Translations under genes and position numbers: made by a program | Shown here: in pieces, positions 25,688 to 34,972 of the stretch | Layout of the letters: each line of letters opens with the position of its first letter | Numbering within the stretch: position 1 is the first letter of the stretch | The notes under the pieces: generated by a model | Told to the model about the DNA's origin: nothing | The model's input: the letters and a program-made list of their open reading frames with translations, nothing else | Database searches by the model: none | DNA from: Lachnospiraceae bacterium Marseille-Q4251 | GTDB lineage: Bacteria > Bacillota > Clostridia > Lachnospirales > Lachnospiraceae | Assembly (NCBI GenBank): GCA_018223435.1 | Contig: JAGTTO010000001.1 | Span: 1,550,001-1,614,000, forward strand | DNA: 64,000 nt | Direction: 5' to 3'

Positions 25688-25699
25688 AGGCTCCCTCCT

Positions 25700-26941
25700 T
25701 TACGGGCGGGGTTTCCCGCAGTTCGGACAAAATTTTCCGGTGTTGACTGCTCCGCAGGTACAGGTCCAGGCGGCTGGAGCCGGACGGCGGCCTCCGCAGT
25801 TCGGGCAGAAGTTTCCGGTATTGACTGCTCCGCAGGTACAGGTCCAGGTGTCGCCTGACGGCTGTTGGCCGCCCTGGGGCTGACCGTACTGCGCCTGCTG
25901 CATCTGCTGAGCCTGCTGCTGGTTCATCATCTGCTGGTACTGGGCCTGCTGCTGCATCTGCTGCATGTTCGTATTGCTGGCCGCGTTCATGAAGCCGCCG
26001 GCTCCCTGGATACCCATACCCATTCCCATATAGCCTGCCATGGCTCCGTTGGCGTTGGAACCGGCTGCCTCGAGACCTTTGGCAATGGAGCTCTGGACAA
26101 AGCCCTCGCGGATATTCGGGTCGCCCATCATAGCTCCCTGGTTTCTCATATTGATGAGTTTCTGAGACTCCTCGTCATAGGAAATGCTGGCGATGCCCAC
26201 AGACTGGATCTCAATGCCGCGGGCTTTTTTCCAGTCCTCATCCAGCACCTGCCCCATATATTTGGAGAGCTCCCTGGTCTTGCTCGTCACATGGGAGATC
26301 CGGATGCCGTCCACGGACATCTGGCTGATGGCGCTCTGGAGGGCTTCCAGGAACTCATCCAGGAACTGCTGATTGATATCGTCCACTTCCAGATGAGACG
26401 CATTTCTCGGAACCACCTCCGTATAGAAGCGCACCGGATCGGTGATCTTGATGGAATAGCTTCCGTGGGTTCTGAGGAAAAGCTCAGAATTGTAGAAATT
26501 GTCGAAATAGTTTACCGGATTTCTCGTACCGAAGCGGATGCCGCGGATCTCCTGAAGATTCAGGAAATACACTTTCATGGAAACCGGTTTGCCGCCCCCG
26601 AATTTGAACCGGTTAAAGGAATCCTTCAGCACATCGCCCACGAGATCTCCGTTGAAAAGAGACGGGGCGGAACCGTTGTCCACGGTATAATAGCCCGGTT
26701 CAGCGGAATAATCAATGATCTTTCCGCCGTCAGTCAGGATCATAAACTGATTGTCATAGACATGAATGACAGAACCGTTGGAGATCACATCGCTGTTTCC
26801 TCTCCGGTTGGAGCCCTGTCTTACGATGACGCCCTCGGTAAAAAGCGTCTGCTCTCCCATTTCACCGGCTTCCACAACATCAAGCCACTGATCTGCCAGA
26901 GTTCCTCTTGCTGTGTCCACTGCTGCTCTGATAATGCCCAT
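25700..26941 (-). CDS. SPFH-domain protein with duplicated C-terminal zinc ribbons (YdjI-like)
   Basis: 413 residues: an N-terminal SPFH/virion-core-like domain (about 1-290), then a Met/Gln-rich low-complexity stretch (about 310-365). Two almost identical zinc ribbons follow (WTCTCGAVNTGNFCPNCG, about 370-387, and WTCTCGAVNTGKFCPNCG, about 394-411). The ribbon pair is a recent internal duplication visible at DNA level. The first gene of a three-gene membrane-stress-like operon; cytosolic, no signal peptide. Confidence 0.88.
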   Translation of the reverse strand: MGIIRAAVDTARGTLADQWLDVVEAGEMGEQTLFTEGVIVRQGSNRRGNSDVISNGSVIHVYDNQFMILTDGGKIIDYSAEPGYYTVDNGSAPSLFNGDLVGDVLKDSFNRFKFGGGKPVSMKVYFLNLQEIRGIRFGTRNPVNYFDNFYNSELFLRTHGSYSIKITDPVRFYTEVVPRNASHLEVDDINQQFLDEFLEALQSAISQMSVDGIRISHVTSKTRELSKYMGQVLDEDWKKARGIEIQSVGIASISYDEESQKLINMRNQGAMMGDPNIREGFVQSSIAKGLEAAGSNANGAMAGYMGMGMGIQGAGGFMNAASNTNMQQMQQQAQYQQMMNQQQAQQMQQAQYGQPQGGQQPSGDTWTCTCGAVNTGNFCPNCGGRRPAPAAWTCTCGAVNTGKFCPNCGKPRP

Positions 26942-26965
26942 AGTCGCTGCCTCCCTTTTTCTTTT

Positions 26966-28105
26966 TTACTCCATATCTGAATCCGTATCGCCGGAGGATT
27001 CACCCAAGGTGATCCATTTCAGATAAGCGTTGATAAACAGATCGATATTTCCGTCCAGAACGCTGTCCACGTTTCCGGTCTCGGCTCCTGTCCGATGGTC
27101 TTTTACCATGGTGTAGGGCTGAAGGACGTAGGAACGGATCTGGTTGCCCCAGCCGATCTCCTTGACCTCGCCTCGGATGCCGGAAACCTTCTCCGCATTC
27201 TCCTGCTGTTTCAGAAGATACAGCTTTGCTTTCAGCATCTGCATGGCCTTGTCTTTGTTCTGGAACTGGGAACGCTCATTCTGACACTGTACCACAATAC
27301 CGGTCGGTAAATGGGTGATACGGATGGCAGAAGAAGTTTTGTTGATATGCTGTCCGCCGGCTCCGCTGGAACGGTAGGTATCTACACGGATATCTTCGTC
27401 CCGGATCTCCACATCCAGATCCTCCTCGATATCCGGCATGACATCGCAGGATACAAAGGAAGTCTGCCGCTTTCCTGCCGCATTGAACGGGGAAATACGA
27501 ACCAGACGGTGTACGCCTTTTTCTGATTTCAGATAACCGAAAGCGTTCTCGCCGTTGACCTGGAAGGTAACGGATTTCACGCCCGCCTCATCGCCGTCCA
27601 GATAGTCCAGAACTTCCATGGAGAAGCCTTTCTTATCCACCCAGCGGCTGTACATACGGTACAGCATGCCGCACCAGTCGCAGGACTCGGTTCCGCCGGC
27701 TCCGGCGTGCAGGGTAACGATGGCGTTGTTGTTGTCATATTCGCCGGAAAGCAGGGTCTTCATGCGGATGTTCTCATACTCGGTGATGAACTCATCCATG
27801 TTTGCCTGGATATCCGGCAGAACAGCCGGGTCATTTTCCTCATAACCCATCTCGATGAGAAGCTCGATCTCCTCGAAAAGCTCCGTCAGATGATGATAGA
27901 TCGCGATATCGTCCTTCAGGCTTTTCAGAGTCTTCATGCTCTCCTGGGATTTCTCCGGGTTATCCCAGAAATCCGGCTCCTCCATTTTTCGCTCAAGCTC
28001 CTGAACTCTCTGCTCTTTGTTTACCAGATCCAGAGAATCCTTGATTTCCTCCAGGGGCTGCTTATATGTGCCCAGAGTGTATTTAAACTGGTCTAATTCA
28101 ACCAC
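26966..28105 (-). CDS. prfB: Peptide chain release factor 2
   Basis: RF2 reads UGA and UAA stops and releases the peptide. The 379 residues have the PCRF domain, the catalytic GGQ in SGAGGQHINKT, and the codon-recognition region before it. The GTG at 28105 has AGGTGG at good spacing; another GTG three codons upstream is less well placed. The usual in-frame UGA near codon 25 is absent: the site reads TCT CTG GAT CTG, so the gene is continuous and lacks autogenous frameshift control. Confidence 0.94.
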   Translation of the reverse strand: MVELDQFKYTLGTYKQPLEEIKDSLDLVNKEQRVQELERKMEEPDFWDNPEKSQESMKTLKSLKDDIAIYHHLTELFEEIELLIEMGYEENDPAVLPDIQANMDEFITEYENIRMKTLLSGEYDNNNAIVTLHAGAGGTESCDWCGMLYRMYSRWVDKKGFSMEVLDYLDGDEAGVKSVTFQVNGENAFGYLKSEKGVHRLVRISPFNAAGKRQTSFVSCDVMPDIEEDLDVEIRDEDIRVDTYRSSGAGGQHINKTSSAIRITHLPTGIVVQCQNERSQFQNKDKAMQMLKAKLYLLKQQENAEKVSGIRGEVKEIGWGNQIRSYVLQPYTMVKDHRTGAETGNVDSVLDGNIDLFINAYLKWITLGESSGDTDSDME

Positions 28106-28129
28106 AGATTCCACCTCTTTCTTCTACGT

Positions 28130-28164
28130 TCAAAACGCCCGGCGGATTCAGTCGTCCGCCGGGC
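28130..28164 (-). terminator. Probable terminator after secA
   Basis: Minus-strand stem CCCGGCGGA / TCCGCCGGG followed by CGTTTTG. The T-run is short, so read-through into prfB is possible. Confidence 0.6.
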
Positions 28165-28198
28165 CGGTTCTCATGCGGTCTGCCGCGTGATCATTTTT

Positions 28199-30760
28199 TT
28201 ATGCGCGTCTGCCGCAGCACTGTTTATATTTTTTACCGCTTCCGCAGGGGCAGGGATCGTTGGGATATACCTTTTCTTCCATGCGCTTCTTCGGCTCCTT
28301 CGGGCCGGACTCGTCTTTGTTGGTTCCGGTTACCTTGGCAACCTCCTCACGCTCGGCCTTCTGCTCTACTCTTACATGGTAGAGGAGACGGAGGGTATCC
28401 TCCTGGATGGAAGCTGTCATGGCATTGAACATCTCGTAAGCGTTCATCTTGTACTCTACAAGCGGATCCTTCTGGCCGTAAGCCTGAAGGCCGATACCCT
28501 GACGCAGCTGCTCCATATCGTCGATGTGATCCATCCACTTCCGGTCTACAACCTTCAGCATAATCACTCGCTCCAGCTCACGAAGCTGCTCGGGCTCCGG
28601 GAACTCTGCCTCTTTGGATTCATAAAGCTTGGTAGCCTGCTCTTTTAAGAGCTGTTTTAACTGATTTTTCTTCAGATGATCCGGAAGCTCCACCTTCGGA
28701 AGGGGAATTACCGGAAGGAGCAGGGTGTCAAGCTCGGTGAGGTTCCAGTCCTCGCGGTCCTGCTCATCGGAAATACACATATCTACGGTATTGTCCACGA
28801 AATCAGCTATCATCTTATAAACGGAATCACGCATATTTTCTCCGTCCAGAACGCGGCGGCGCTCTTTGTAAATAATCTCACGCTGTTCGTTGTTGACCTG
28901 ATCATACTCGAGGAGGTTTTTACGGATACCGTAGTTGTTGCTCTCGATCTTCTTCTGGGCCTTCTCGATGGCGCTGGAAAGCATCTTGTGCTCGATCTGC
29001 TCATTCTCAGCCACACCCAGTTTCCGGAAGGTGTTCATCAGGCTTTCGGAACCGAAGAGACGCATCAGATCGTCCTCCAGGGAAATGTAGAAACGGGATT
29101 CTCCCGGGTCCCCCTGACGGCCGGAACGACCACGCAGCTGGTTATCGATACGGCGGGACTCGTGACGCTCGGTACCGATGATCTTCAGACCGCCGGCCTC
29201 TTTTGCCTTGTCATCCAGCTTAATATCGGTACCACGGCCTGCCATGTTGGTGGCGATGGTAACGGCTCCGTGAATACCGGCATCCTTGACGATCTCAGCC
29301 TCCAGCTCATGGAACTTCGCATTCAGGACATTATGCTTGATGCCCTGTCTTTTCAGCATGCTGCTTAAAAGCTCGGAAGTCTCAATCGTGATGGTGCCGA
29401 CCAGAACCGGCTGTCCTTTCTCATGGGCCTCTTTGATGGCCTCAACAACTGCACGGAATTTCTCTTTTTTCGTCATATAAACGGCATCATCCAGGTCTTT
29501 ACGGATAACCGGACGGTTGGTGGGGATCTCCACTACGTCCATGCCGTAGATCTCACGGAACTCTTTTTCCTCGGTGAGAGCGGTACCGGTCATACCGGAT
29601 TTCTTTGCATATTTATTGAAGAAGTTCTGGAAGGTGATCGTAGCAAGGGTCTTGCTCTCTCTCTTGACCTTCACATGCTCTTTTGCCTCGATGGCCTGAT
29701 GGAGTCCGTCAGAATAACGGCGGCCCGGCATGATACGGCCGGTGAACTCATCGACGATGAGGACCTCGTCGTCTTTTACCACATAGTCGCGGTCGCGGAA
29801 CATGAGGTTGTGGGCTCTTAAGGCAAGAATGATGTTGTGCTGGATCTCCAGGTTCTCCGGATCTGCCAGGTTCTCGATATGGAAGAAGTCCTCAACCTTA
29901 TGAACGCCCTGTTCCGTCAGGTTTACGACTTTGTCTTTTTCATTGACGATGAAGTCGCCGGTCTCGGTGATCTCCTCACCCATGATGGCGGTCATCTTGG
30001 TCACTTCGCCGCTGGCCTCGCCTCGCTCCAGCTGTCTTGCGAGGATATCGCAGACCTCATAAAGCTTGGTGGATTTGCCGCTCTGGCCGGAAATGATCAG
30101 CGGGGTACGGGCTTCGTCGATGAGAACGGAGTCCACCTCGTCGATGATGGCGTAGTGAAGCTCTCTCTGTACCAGCTGCTCTTTGTAGATCACCATGTTG
30201 TCACGAAGGTAGTCGAAACCGTCCTCGTTGTTGGTTACATAAGTGATATCGCAGGCATACTGGGCGCGGCGCTCGTCGTTATTCATGGAGTTCAGGATAC
30301 AGCCGCAGGTCAGGCCTAAGAAGCGGTGAACCTGTCCCATCTCCTCGGCATCACGGTGTGCCAGGTAATCGTTGACGGTGATGATATGGACTCCTTTTCC
30401 CTCCAGGGCGTTTAAGTAAGCCGGAAGGGTCGCTACCAGGGTCTTACCTTCACCGGTCTTCATCTCGGCGATACGTCCCTGATGAAGGATGATACCTCCG
30501 ATCAGCTGTACGCGGTAGGGCTCCATGCCAAGTACACGTTTATCTGCCTCACGGACAACCGCAAAGGCTTCCGGAAGCAGGTCATCCAGGGTCTCTCCGT
30601 TGGAAAGACGCTCTTTAAACTCCGTTGTCTTATTTCGCAGGTCTTCGTCGGAAAGTGCCTGCATCGTCGGTCTTAACGCTTCGATCTTATCCACCAGCGG
30701 TTTGATTCTTTTCACCTCGCGCTCGCTGTGGGTACCGAAGACCTTTTGAAACATGCTCAT
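28199..30760 (-). CDS. secA: Preprotein translocase ATPase SecA
   Basis: SecA drives Sec-dependent export. The 853 residues contain Walker A GEGKT (about 104), [13 protein letters not shown], the helicase motifs [11 protein letters not shown] and [11 protein letters not shown], and a C-terminal SEC-C zinc motif [13 protein letters not shown] (about 837-849). ATG at 30760 follows AGGAG. The gene has its own promoter and probably reads through to prfB. Confidence 0.97.
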   Translation of the reverse strand: MSMFQKVFGTHSEREVKRIKPLVDKIEALRPTMQALSDEDLRNKTTEFKERLSNGETLDDLLPEAFAVVREADKRVLGMEPYRVQLIGGIILHQGRIAEMKTGEGKTLVATLPAYLNALEGKGVHIITVNDYLAHRDAEEMGQVHRFLGLTCGCILNSMNNDERRAQYACDITYVTNNEDGFDYLRDNMVIYKEQLVQRELHYAIIDEVDSVLIDEARTPLIISGQSGKSTKLYEVCDILARQLERGEASGEVTKMTAIMGEEITETGDFIVNEKDKVVNLTEQGVHKVEDFFHIENLADPENLEIQHNIILALRAHNLMFRDRDYVVKDDEVLIVDEFTGRIMPGRRYSDGLHQAIEAKEHVKVKRESKTLATITFQNFFNKYAKKSGMTGTALTEEKEFREIYGMDVVEIPTNRPVIRKDLDDAVYMTKKEKFRAVVEAIKEAHEKGQPVLVGTITIETSELLSSMLKRQGIKHNVLNAKFHELEAEIVKDAGIHGAVTIATNMAGRGTDIKLDDKAKEAGGLKIIGTERHESRRIDNQLRGRSGRQGDPGESRFYISLEDDLMRLFGSESLMNTFRKLGVAENEQIEHKMLSSAIEKAQKKIESNNYGIRKNLLEYDQVNNEQREIIYKERRRVLDGENMRDSVYKMIADFVDNTVDMCISDEQDREDWNLTELDTLLLPVIPLPKVELPDHLKKNQLKQLLKEQATKLYESKEAEFPEPEQLRELERVIMLKVVDRKWMDHIDDMEQLRQGIGLQAYGQKDPLVEYKMNAYEMFNAMTASIQEDTLRLLYHVRVEQKAEREEVAKVTGTNKDESGPKEPKKRMEEKVYPNDPCPCGSGKKYKQCCGRRA

Positions 30761-30812
30761 ATTGATAATCTCCTAAAAATTATATTTCGTCCATTTCTTC
30801 ATAAACACTTCT

Positions 30813-30841
30813 ATTCTACCACTTTCTGTAAAGTTTCACAA
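30813..30841 (-). promoter_or_regulatory. secA promoter
   Basis: Minus-strand TTGTGA (30836-30841), 17 bp, TAGAAT (30813-30818), about 50 bp before the secA start. Confidence 0.65.
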
Positions 30842-30893
30842 TAAAATTTTTCTGAACAAGCTGTAAACGGGAGGAATTGCTTTGCTCATAAAT

Positions 30894-30942
30894 GAAAACA
30901 GCGCCTCCCTCAGGGATTTCTCCCCGGGAAGCGCTGTTTTTT
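30894..30942. terminator. Terminator after the FeoA-domain gene
   Basis: Long stem AAAACAGCGC-TCCC / GGGA-GCGCTGTTTT, with a T-containing tail on both strands. It separates the FeoA-domain gene from the secA promoter. Confidence 0.8.
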
Positions 30943-31154
30943 CACACTTTGATCCGTCTGGCTGCGTCGTCGCTGATGAGGATTCTCCGGTTTTCCACGC
31001 TTACGATGACGCCCCCGAAGATCCGGCTGATGACCCGTACGTCCTTGCCTTCGCTGACCTTGCAGCTTCTGATATAATCCATCGTTTCCGGCATGCCGGT
31101 CATCCATTTGATCGTGTAGGCTTCTCCGGCCTTGGTTTCATTGAGGGATAACAT
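30942..31154 (-). CDS. FeoA-domain protein, stand-alone
   Basis: 70 residues matching a lone FeoA (SH3-like) domain: LNETKAGEAYTIK at the start, RVISRIFGGVIVSVENRRILIS at the end. FeoA usually assists FeoB in ferrous iron uptake, but no feoB is near, so the role may differ. The ATG at 31154 has GAAAGG upstream; a GTG three codons earlier overlaps that site and is unlikely. Confidence 0.85.
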   Translation of the reverse strand: MLSLNETKAGEAYTIKWMTGMPETMDYIRSCKVSEGKDVRVISRIFGGVIVSVENRRILISDDAARRIKV

Positions 31155-31249
31155 AATTTGCACCTTTCCTTTCTTTTATGATTTGTCTGACAATTCAGTT
31201 AGTCTTATCTATCGTACTGTCTTTTCCATTATTTTCTTCTTTTTGTTCT

Positions 31250-31279
31250 ATTTTATTCCTGTTATCCCATATTAGTCAA
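31250..31279 (-). promoter_or_regulatory. Promoter of the FeoA-domain gene
   Basis: Minus-strand TTGACT (31274-31279), 18 bp, TAAAAT (31250-31255), about 100 bp before the start. The leader between is purine-rich on the coding strand; no known riboswitch was recognised in it. Confidence 0.65.
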
Positions 31280-31281
31280 TT

Positions 31282-31316
31282 ATAACAAAACCCGCCGGGG
31301 AAATTTCCCGGCGGGC
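31282..31316 (-). terminator. hpf terminator
   Basis: Minus-strand stem CCCGCCGGG / CCCGGCGGG followed by TTTTGTTAT. Confidence 0.88.
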
Positions 31317-31343
31317 CATTCATCTCTTATGCTGTTTTGCTGA

Positions 31344-31871
31344 TCAGCACTCCGGCTCAATCAGTCCGTAGGTATTGCCTTTTCTCTTATAAACCACGCA
31401 GACCTCGTCGGTCTCTGCATTGCGGAATACGAAAAAGTTGTGTCCCAGAAGCTCCATCTGTACGCAGGCATCTTCCGGATACATGGGTTTGATTCCGAAG
31501 TGTTTGGTACGGATGATCTTGATCTCTTCCTCATCCTCAACTTCTTTCTCGATAAACTCCTGACGGAAGTTTCCGCCGTCCTGATGTTTCTCTACGATCT
31601 TGTTCTTATATTTGCGAAGCTGACGCTCAATGACTTCCTCCACCAGGTCGATGGATACATACATATCGTTGCTGACCTGTTCGGAACGGATGATGTTGCC
31701 TTTCACCGGGATCGTCACCTCGATCTTCTGCCTTTCCTTCTCTACACTCATGGTTACAATGATCTCAGTCTCAGGAGTGAAGTATCTTTCCAATTTTCCA
31801 AGCTTGTCTGTCACGGCACTGCGAAGGCCGTCTGTTACCTCGATGTTCTTACCACTGATTGTAAAACGCAT
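31344..31871 (-). CDS. hpf: Long-form ribosome hibernation promoting factor
   Basis: 175 residues: the N-terminal RaiA/YfiA domain (about 1-100, MRFTISGKNIEVTDGLR) and the C-terminal dimerisation domain (about 120-175, KHFGIKPMYPEDACVQMELLGHNFFVF). Long HPF dimerises 70S ribosomes into inactive 100S particles in stationary phase. ATG at 31871 follows AAGGAG; the in-frame upstream extension is unsupported and would begin upstream of the -10 box. Confidence 0.96.
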   Translation of the reverse strand: MRFTISGKNIEVTDGLRSAVTDKLGKLERYFTPETEIIVTMSVEKERQKIEVTIPVKGNIIRSEQVSNDMYVSIDLVEEVIERQLRKYKNKIVEKHQDGGNFRQEFIEKEVEDEEEIKIIRTKHFGIKPMYPEDACVQMELLGHNFFVFRNAETDEVCVVYKRKGNTYGLIEPEC

Positions 31872-31950
31872 AAGCTCAACTCCTTTGTCAATAAATTCAC
31901 ATCCGGGAATTCTGAAAGAATTATTTTCTGCTTCCCGGTTGTATGAGTCC

Positions 31951-31979
31951 ATTATACCATACAGAGGTGCACATTACAA
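31951..31979 (-). promoter_or_regulatory. hpf promoter
   Basis: Minus-strand TTGTAA (31974-31979), 17 bp, TATAAT (31951-31956). It sets a leader of about 70 nt before the hpf start. Confidence 0.8.
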
Positions 31980-32037
31980 GAAACTATACAAAAATTTTCT
32001 ATTTTTTATAAAGTTTTTGCATCTTTGTAACAACAAT

Positions 32038-32811
32038 TCACTTGCAGTAAGCCAGCACTTCCTCAAACTTCATCTGGCCCCCGAAGAGATCCAGGGCACT
32101 GCCGATGGTCACATCCAGATGGTTTTGGCCAAGCTTTTTCAAGTCTCTGAGGTCGTCAAAGCTTCCCACACCGCCGGCGTAAGTGACGGGGATTTTCCCC
32201 CAGCTGCCCAGTATTTCTGCCAGCTCTTTTTCAATGCCGGAGGCTTTTCCCTCTACATCCACGGCATGGATCAGAAACTCCGCGCAGCTTCCGGAGAGTT
32301 CGTCCAGAATCGCCGGGGTCAGACGCACGTCCGTAAATTTCTGCCAGCGGTCAGTGACGATATAGTAGGCGTCGTCTTTTTTCCGGCAGCTTAAGTCCAG
32401 CACCAGCTGTTCTTTTCCCACGGCATGAACCAGCCGGTTCAGGTTCTCCTCTTTGAACTGACCTTCCTTGAAGACAAAGCTCGTGACAATGACTTGGGAA
32501 GCCCCTGCTCTTAAAAACTCTTCCGCGTTTTCATCGTGGATACCGCCGCCGATCTGAAAACCGCCGGGCCAGGCAGCGAGGGCTTTCATGGCCTGGGCCT
32601 TGGTTGTCTCGTAATAAGGGGAGGAGGCCGGATTTAAAAGAATCACATGGCCGCCGGAGAGTTTCTTTTCCTTATAAAGAGACGCATACCAGGCCGCGTC
32701 CTGCTCCGCCACAAAATTCTCCGCCGCCTGGTCTCCCTGATCCTTCAGGGAGCCGCCCACGATCTGTTTTACTTTTCCGTTATGTATGTCAATGCATGGC
32801 CGAAATCTCAT
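32038..32811 (-). CDS. hisA: ProFAR isomerase HisA, eukaryotic type
   Basis: 257 residues of the HIS6-like branch of the HisA family: MRFRPCIDIHNGKVKQIVGGSL at the start, FQIGGGIHDENAEEFL in the middle, and VTYAGGVGSFDDL near the end. These fit the eukaryotic-type HisA model better than the usual bacterial form. It isomerises ProFAR in histidine synthesis. It stands alone with no other his gene in the window. Catalytic Asp8 is in CIDIHNG. Confidence 0.88.
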   Translation of the reverse strand: MRFRPCIDIHNGKVKQIVGGSLKDQGDQAAENFVAEQDAAWYASLYKEKKLSGGHVILLNPASSPYYETTKAQAMKALAAWPGGFQIGGGIHDENAEEFLRAGASQVIVTSFVFKEGQFKEENLNRLVHAVGKEQLVLDLSCRKKDDAYYIVTDRWQKFTDVRLTPAILDELSGSCAEFLIHAVDVEGKASGIEKELAEILGSWGKIPVTYAGGVGSFDDLRDLKKLGQNHLDVTIGSALDLFGGQMKFEEVLAYCK

Positions 32812-32859
32812 TTGTGTTCACTCCTGTGCTTTTTTCGACAGTATAGCGCGATTTTCTGA

Positions 32860-32901
32860 GATTGAAAAGAGCTTTCGTCTCTTTCCCGAAAGCTCTTTTC
32901 C
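32860..32901 (-). terminator. Terminator of the lipoprotein gene
   Basis: Long stem GAAAAGAGCTTTCG / CGAAAGCTCTTTTC with a TTTTC tail on the minus strand, before hisA. Confidence 0.8.
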
Positions 32902-32909
32902 CGCGCTGA

Positions 32910-33335
32910 TCAGTCTCCTGCCATTCCGGTACCCGTCGTTCCCGCGCCGTTTCCTGCGGTTCCGCCGCCAGTTCCGGCTCCGTTGCCCGGCTCCATAAGA
33001 TCATTTCCCAGATCCTCGGCTCCGTCTATGATACCATCTCCGACATCTTCCGCTCCGTTCAGGATGTCATCTCCCAGCTCATCCACAACGCCGGTCTCCG
33101 TGGTGGTGCCAGTTTTGCCTTTTTCGGTGGTTCTGGTGTCTTCCGTGTCACTCATGGCCTTCGTGGTCTTTTCGGTGGCGGCGGTCTCTTTCTCTGTGGT
33201 CTTCTTCGTCTCAGTCTCGGTGGTGCGGGTGGTGCTTTTCTCGGTGGCTGTGGTGTTGTTATTGCCGCAGCCCACAAGAGCGGCCGCCGATACCACCAGA
33301 AGTGCCGTCAGAATTCTTTTTTTCAGTTGTTTCAT
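32910..33335 (-). CDS. Thr/Glu-rich putative lipoprotein
   Basis: 141 residues with a lipoprotein signal (MKQLKKRILTALLVVSAAALVGCG, lipobox Leu-Val-Gly-Cys at about 23). A low-complexity Thr/Lys/Glu stretch (about 26-80) follows. Then come two similar acidic units (DDILNGAEDVGDGI, DGIIDGAEDLGNDL) and a Gly/Thr tail. The fold is probably extended and surface-exposed. No family recognised. ATG at 33335 follows AAGGAG. Confidence 0.75.
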   Translation of the reverse strand: MKQLKKRILTALLVVSAAALVGCGNNNTTATEKSTTRTTETETKKTTEKETAATEKTTKAMSDTEDTRTTEKGKTGTTTETGVVDELGDDILNGAEDVGDGIIDGAEDLGNDLMEPGNGAGTGGGTAGNGAGTTGTGMAGD

Positions 33336-33406
33336 ATACTGTCTCCTTCTTTCTCTTATTTTTTCGTCCACTGAAAGTATTGTCCGGGGAACTCATTTTT
33401 ATGCGC

Positions 33407-34822
33407 TCAGTCGTAAAAGTGTGTGAGCCTCTTTCGGAAAAACCGCCTGGTGAACTGTTTCCCATTGAAGGGAAGCAGCGGCGCAAGGTAGCTCTCGCCG
33501 GAAATCGTCCGGTTTGTCGCGAGGAAGACGCAGACCAGAACAAAGCCTAAGAGCAGGCCCCACTGATTCAGGATCGCTGTCAGTACGAGAAGGAGCAGTC
33601 GCATAAACTTCAGGGCATAGCCCAGTTCATAGTCCGCCTGCATATAGTTTGCCATCGCCACAAAAGCCATATAGAGCATCGTTTCCGAGTTGAACCATCC
33701 GGATTTCACGGCAAATTCTCCCACCACGATGGCGGCAATAACACTCAAAGGTGTCGTGAGATTCGAGGGCGTGTTGATGGCCGCCAGCTTGAGGCCGTCG
33801 ATGGCCAGTTCCAGAATCAGCAGTTGGAAAAAGATCGGAATGTTGATCTCCTCAGATACCCGGATAAACTGAAAGTCTTTTGGAATCCACTCCGGATTTT
33901 GCATGAGAAGCAGCCAGACCGGCGTCAGGAAAATCGTCATCAGCCCGATGAAAAACCGCGTGAGCCTTAAGTAAGTTCCCGTCACCGGCGGAAAATAGAA
34001 ATCATCCGCCTCCTCCATAATGTCGAAAACCGAGGCCGGAAGGATCATAGCCGAAGGGGAATTATCCACAAGAATCACGAGTTTTCCTTCCAGAATCCCC
34101 GCTGCCGCCGCGTCAGGCCGCTCCGTATACTTAAATTTCGGAAAAGGATTGAACCAGCGCCCCCGGAAAAGGCACTCCGCCAGGCTCTCCTGATTCATCG
34201 TGAGGGCCTCCACCTTCAGCTGCTGAATCCGGTTTTTCACCAGGCTTAAGAGCTCCCGGTCCACCCGGTCGTCGAGGTAACAGAGGACAATGTCGGTCTT
34301 CGAGAGCTTTCCGGTAGTCAGAATCTCCATTGAGAGCTTCGGCGTACGGATTCTCCGGCGGATCAGGGCCGTATTAAAGACCAGCGTCTCCACAAAACCA
34401 TCCCTGGACCCCCGGAGAACCTTGTCTTTTTCCGGCTCCTCCACGCTCCGCATGGGATAGGTCCGGCAGTCCACCGCCACGCAGCACGGAATCCCGTCGA
34501 TGAGAAGACAGGCCACGCCGGAGAGCAGCTGAGTCGTCAGCTCCTCAAAGGAGTTTAAAATCTCCACCTCCACATAGGGGACAAAAATCCTGCTGAAAGC
34601 CTTGCCATTTTCCAGCAGAAGTTCCGGCTTTAAGCTCTGAAAAAACTCCATGAGCTTTTCCAGCACCTCATCCTTCACAAAGCCGTCCACAAAATAGAGG
34701 CAGGCATCCCGGTCTCCCACCTTCAGTTTCCGCTCCACCAGGTCAAAATTTTTCGTCAGCTGGAGCCGTTCTTCCATCTCATGCCTGTTTTTCTCCAGGC
34801 TTTCTGCAATTTCCCGTCTCAT
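33407..34822 (-). CDS. spoVAF: Stage V sporulation protein AF (GerA-type spore germination protein)
   Basis: 471 residues: an N-terminal soluble half and a C-terminal membrane half with several helices. GSRDGFVETLVFNTALIRRRIR, YTERPDAAAAGILEG and VDNSPSAMILP match the SpoVAF branch of the GerA family better than GerAA. SpoVAF acts in the spore inner membrane and is linked to germination. It stands alone here without spoVAA-AE. The ATG at 34822 follows AGGAGA. A weak sigma-G-like pair (GCATA, then ATACT) lies upstream. Confidence 0.88.
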   Translation of the reverse strand: MRREIAESLEKNRHEMEERLQLTKNFDLVERKLKVGDRDACLYFVDGFVKDEVLEKLMEFFQSLKPELLLENGKAFSRIFVPYVEVEILNSFEELTTQLLSGVACLLIDGIPCCVAVDCRTYPMRSVEEPEKDKVLRGSRDGFVETLVFNTALIRRRIRTPKLSMEILTTGKLSKTDIVLCYLDDRVDRELLSLVKNRIQQLKVEALTMNQESLAECLFRGRWFNPFPKFKYTERPDAAAAGILEGKLVILVDNSPSAMILPASVFDIMEEADDFYFPPVTGTYLRLTRFFIGLMTIFLTPVWLLLMQNPEWIPKDFQFIRVSEEINIPIFFQLLILELAIDGLKLAAINTPSNLTTPLSVIAAIVVGEFAVKSGWFNSETMLYMAFVAMANYMQADYELGYALKFMRLLLLVLTAILNQWGLLLGFVLVCVFLATNRTISGESYLAPLLPFNGKQFTRRFFRKRLTHFYD

Positions 34823-34972
34823 GGTCTCCTCTTTTCTCTTCCCTTTTCCCAGGAAGTCTGTTCTGAGAGGCAGTATTTCCTTTTTTGAAAAAATTTATGC
34901 TGGTCTAAAAGCGTGTCTGGAAAAATACAATGCACTGAGGAAAAAATTTCTTTCAAATAAGGAGGTTTCACC

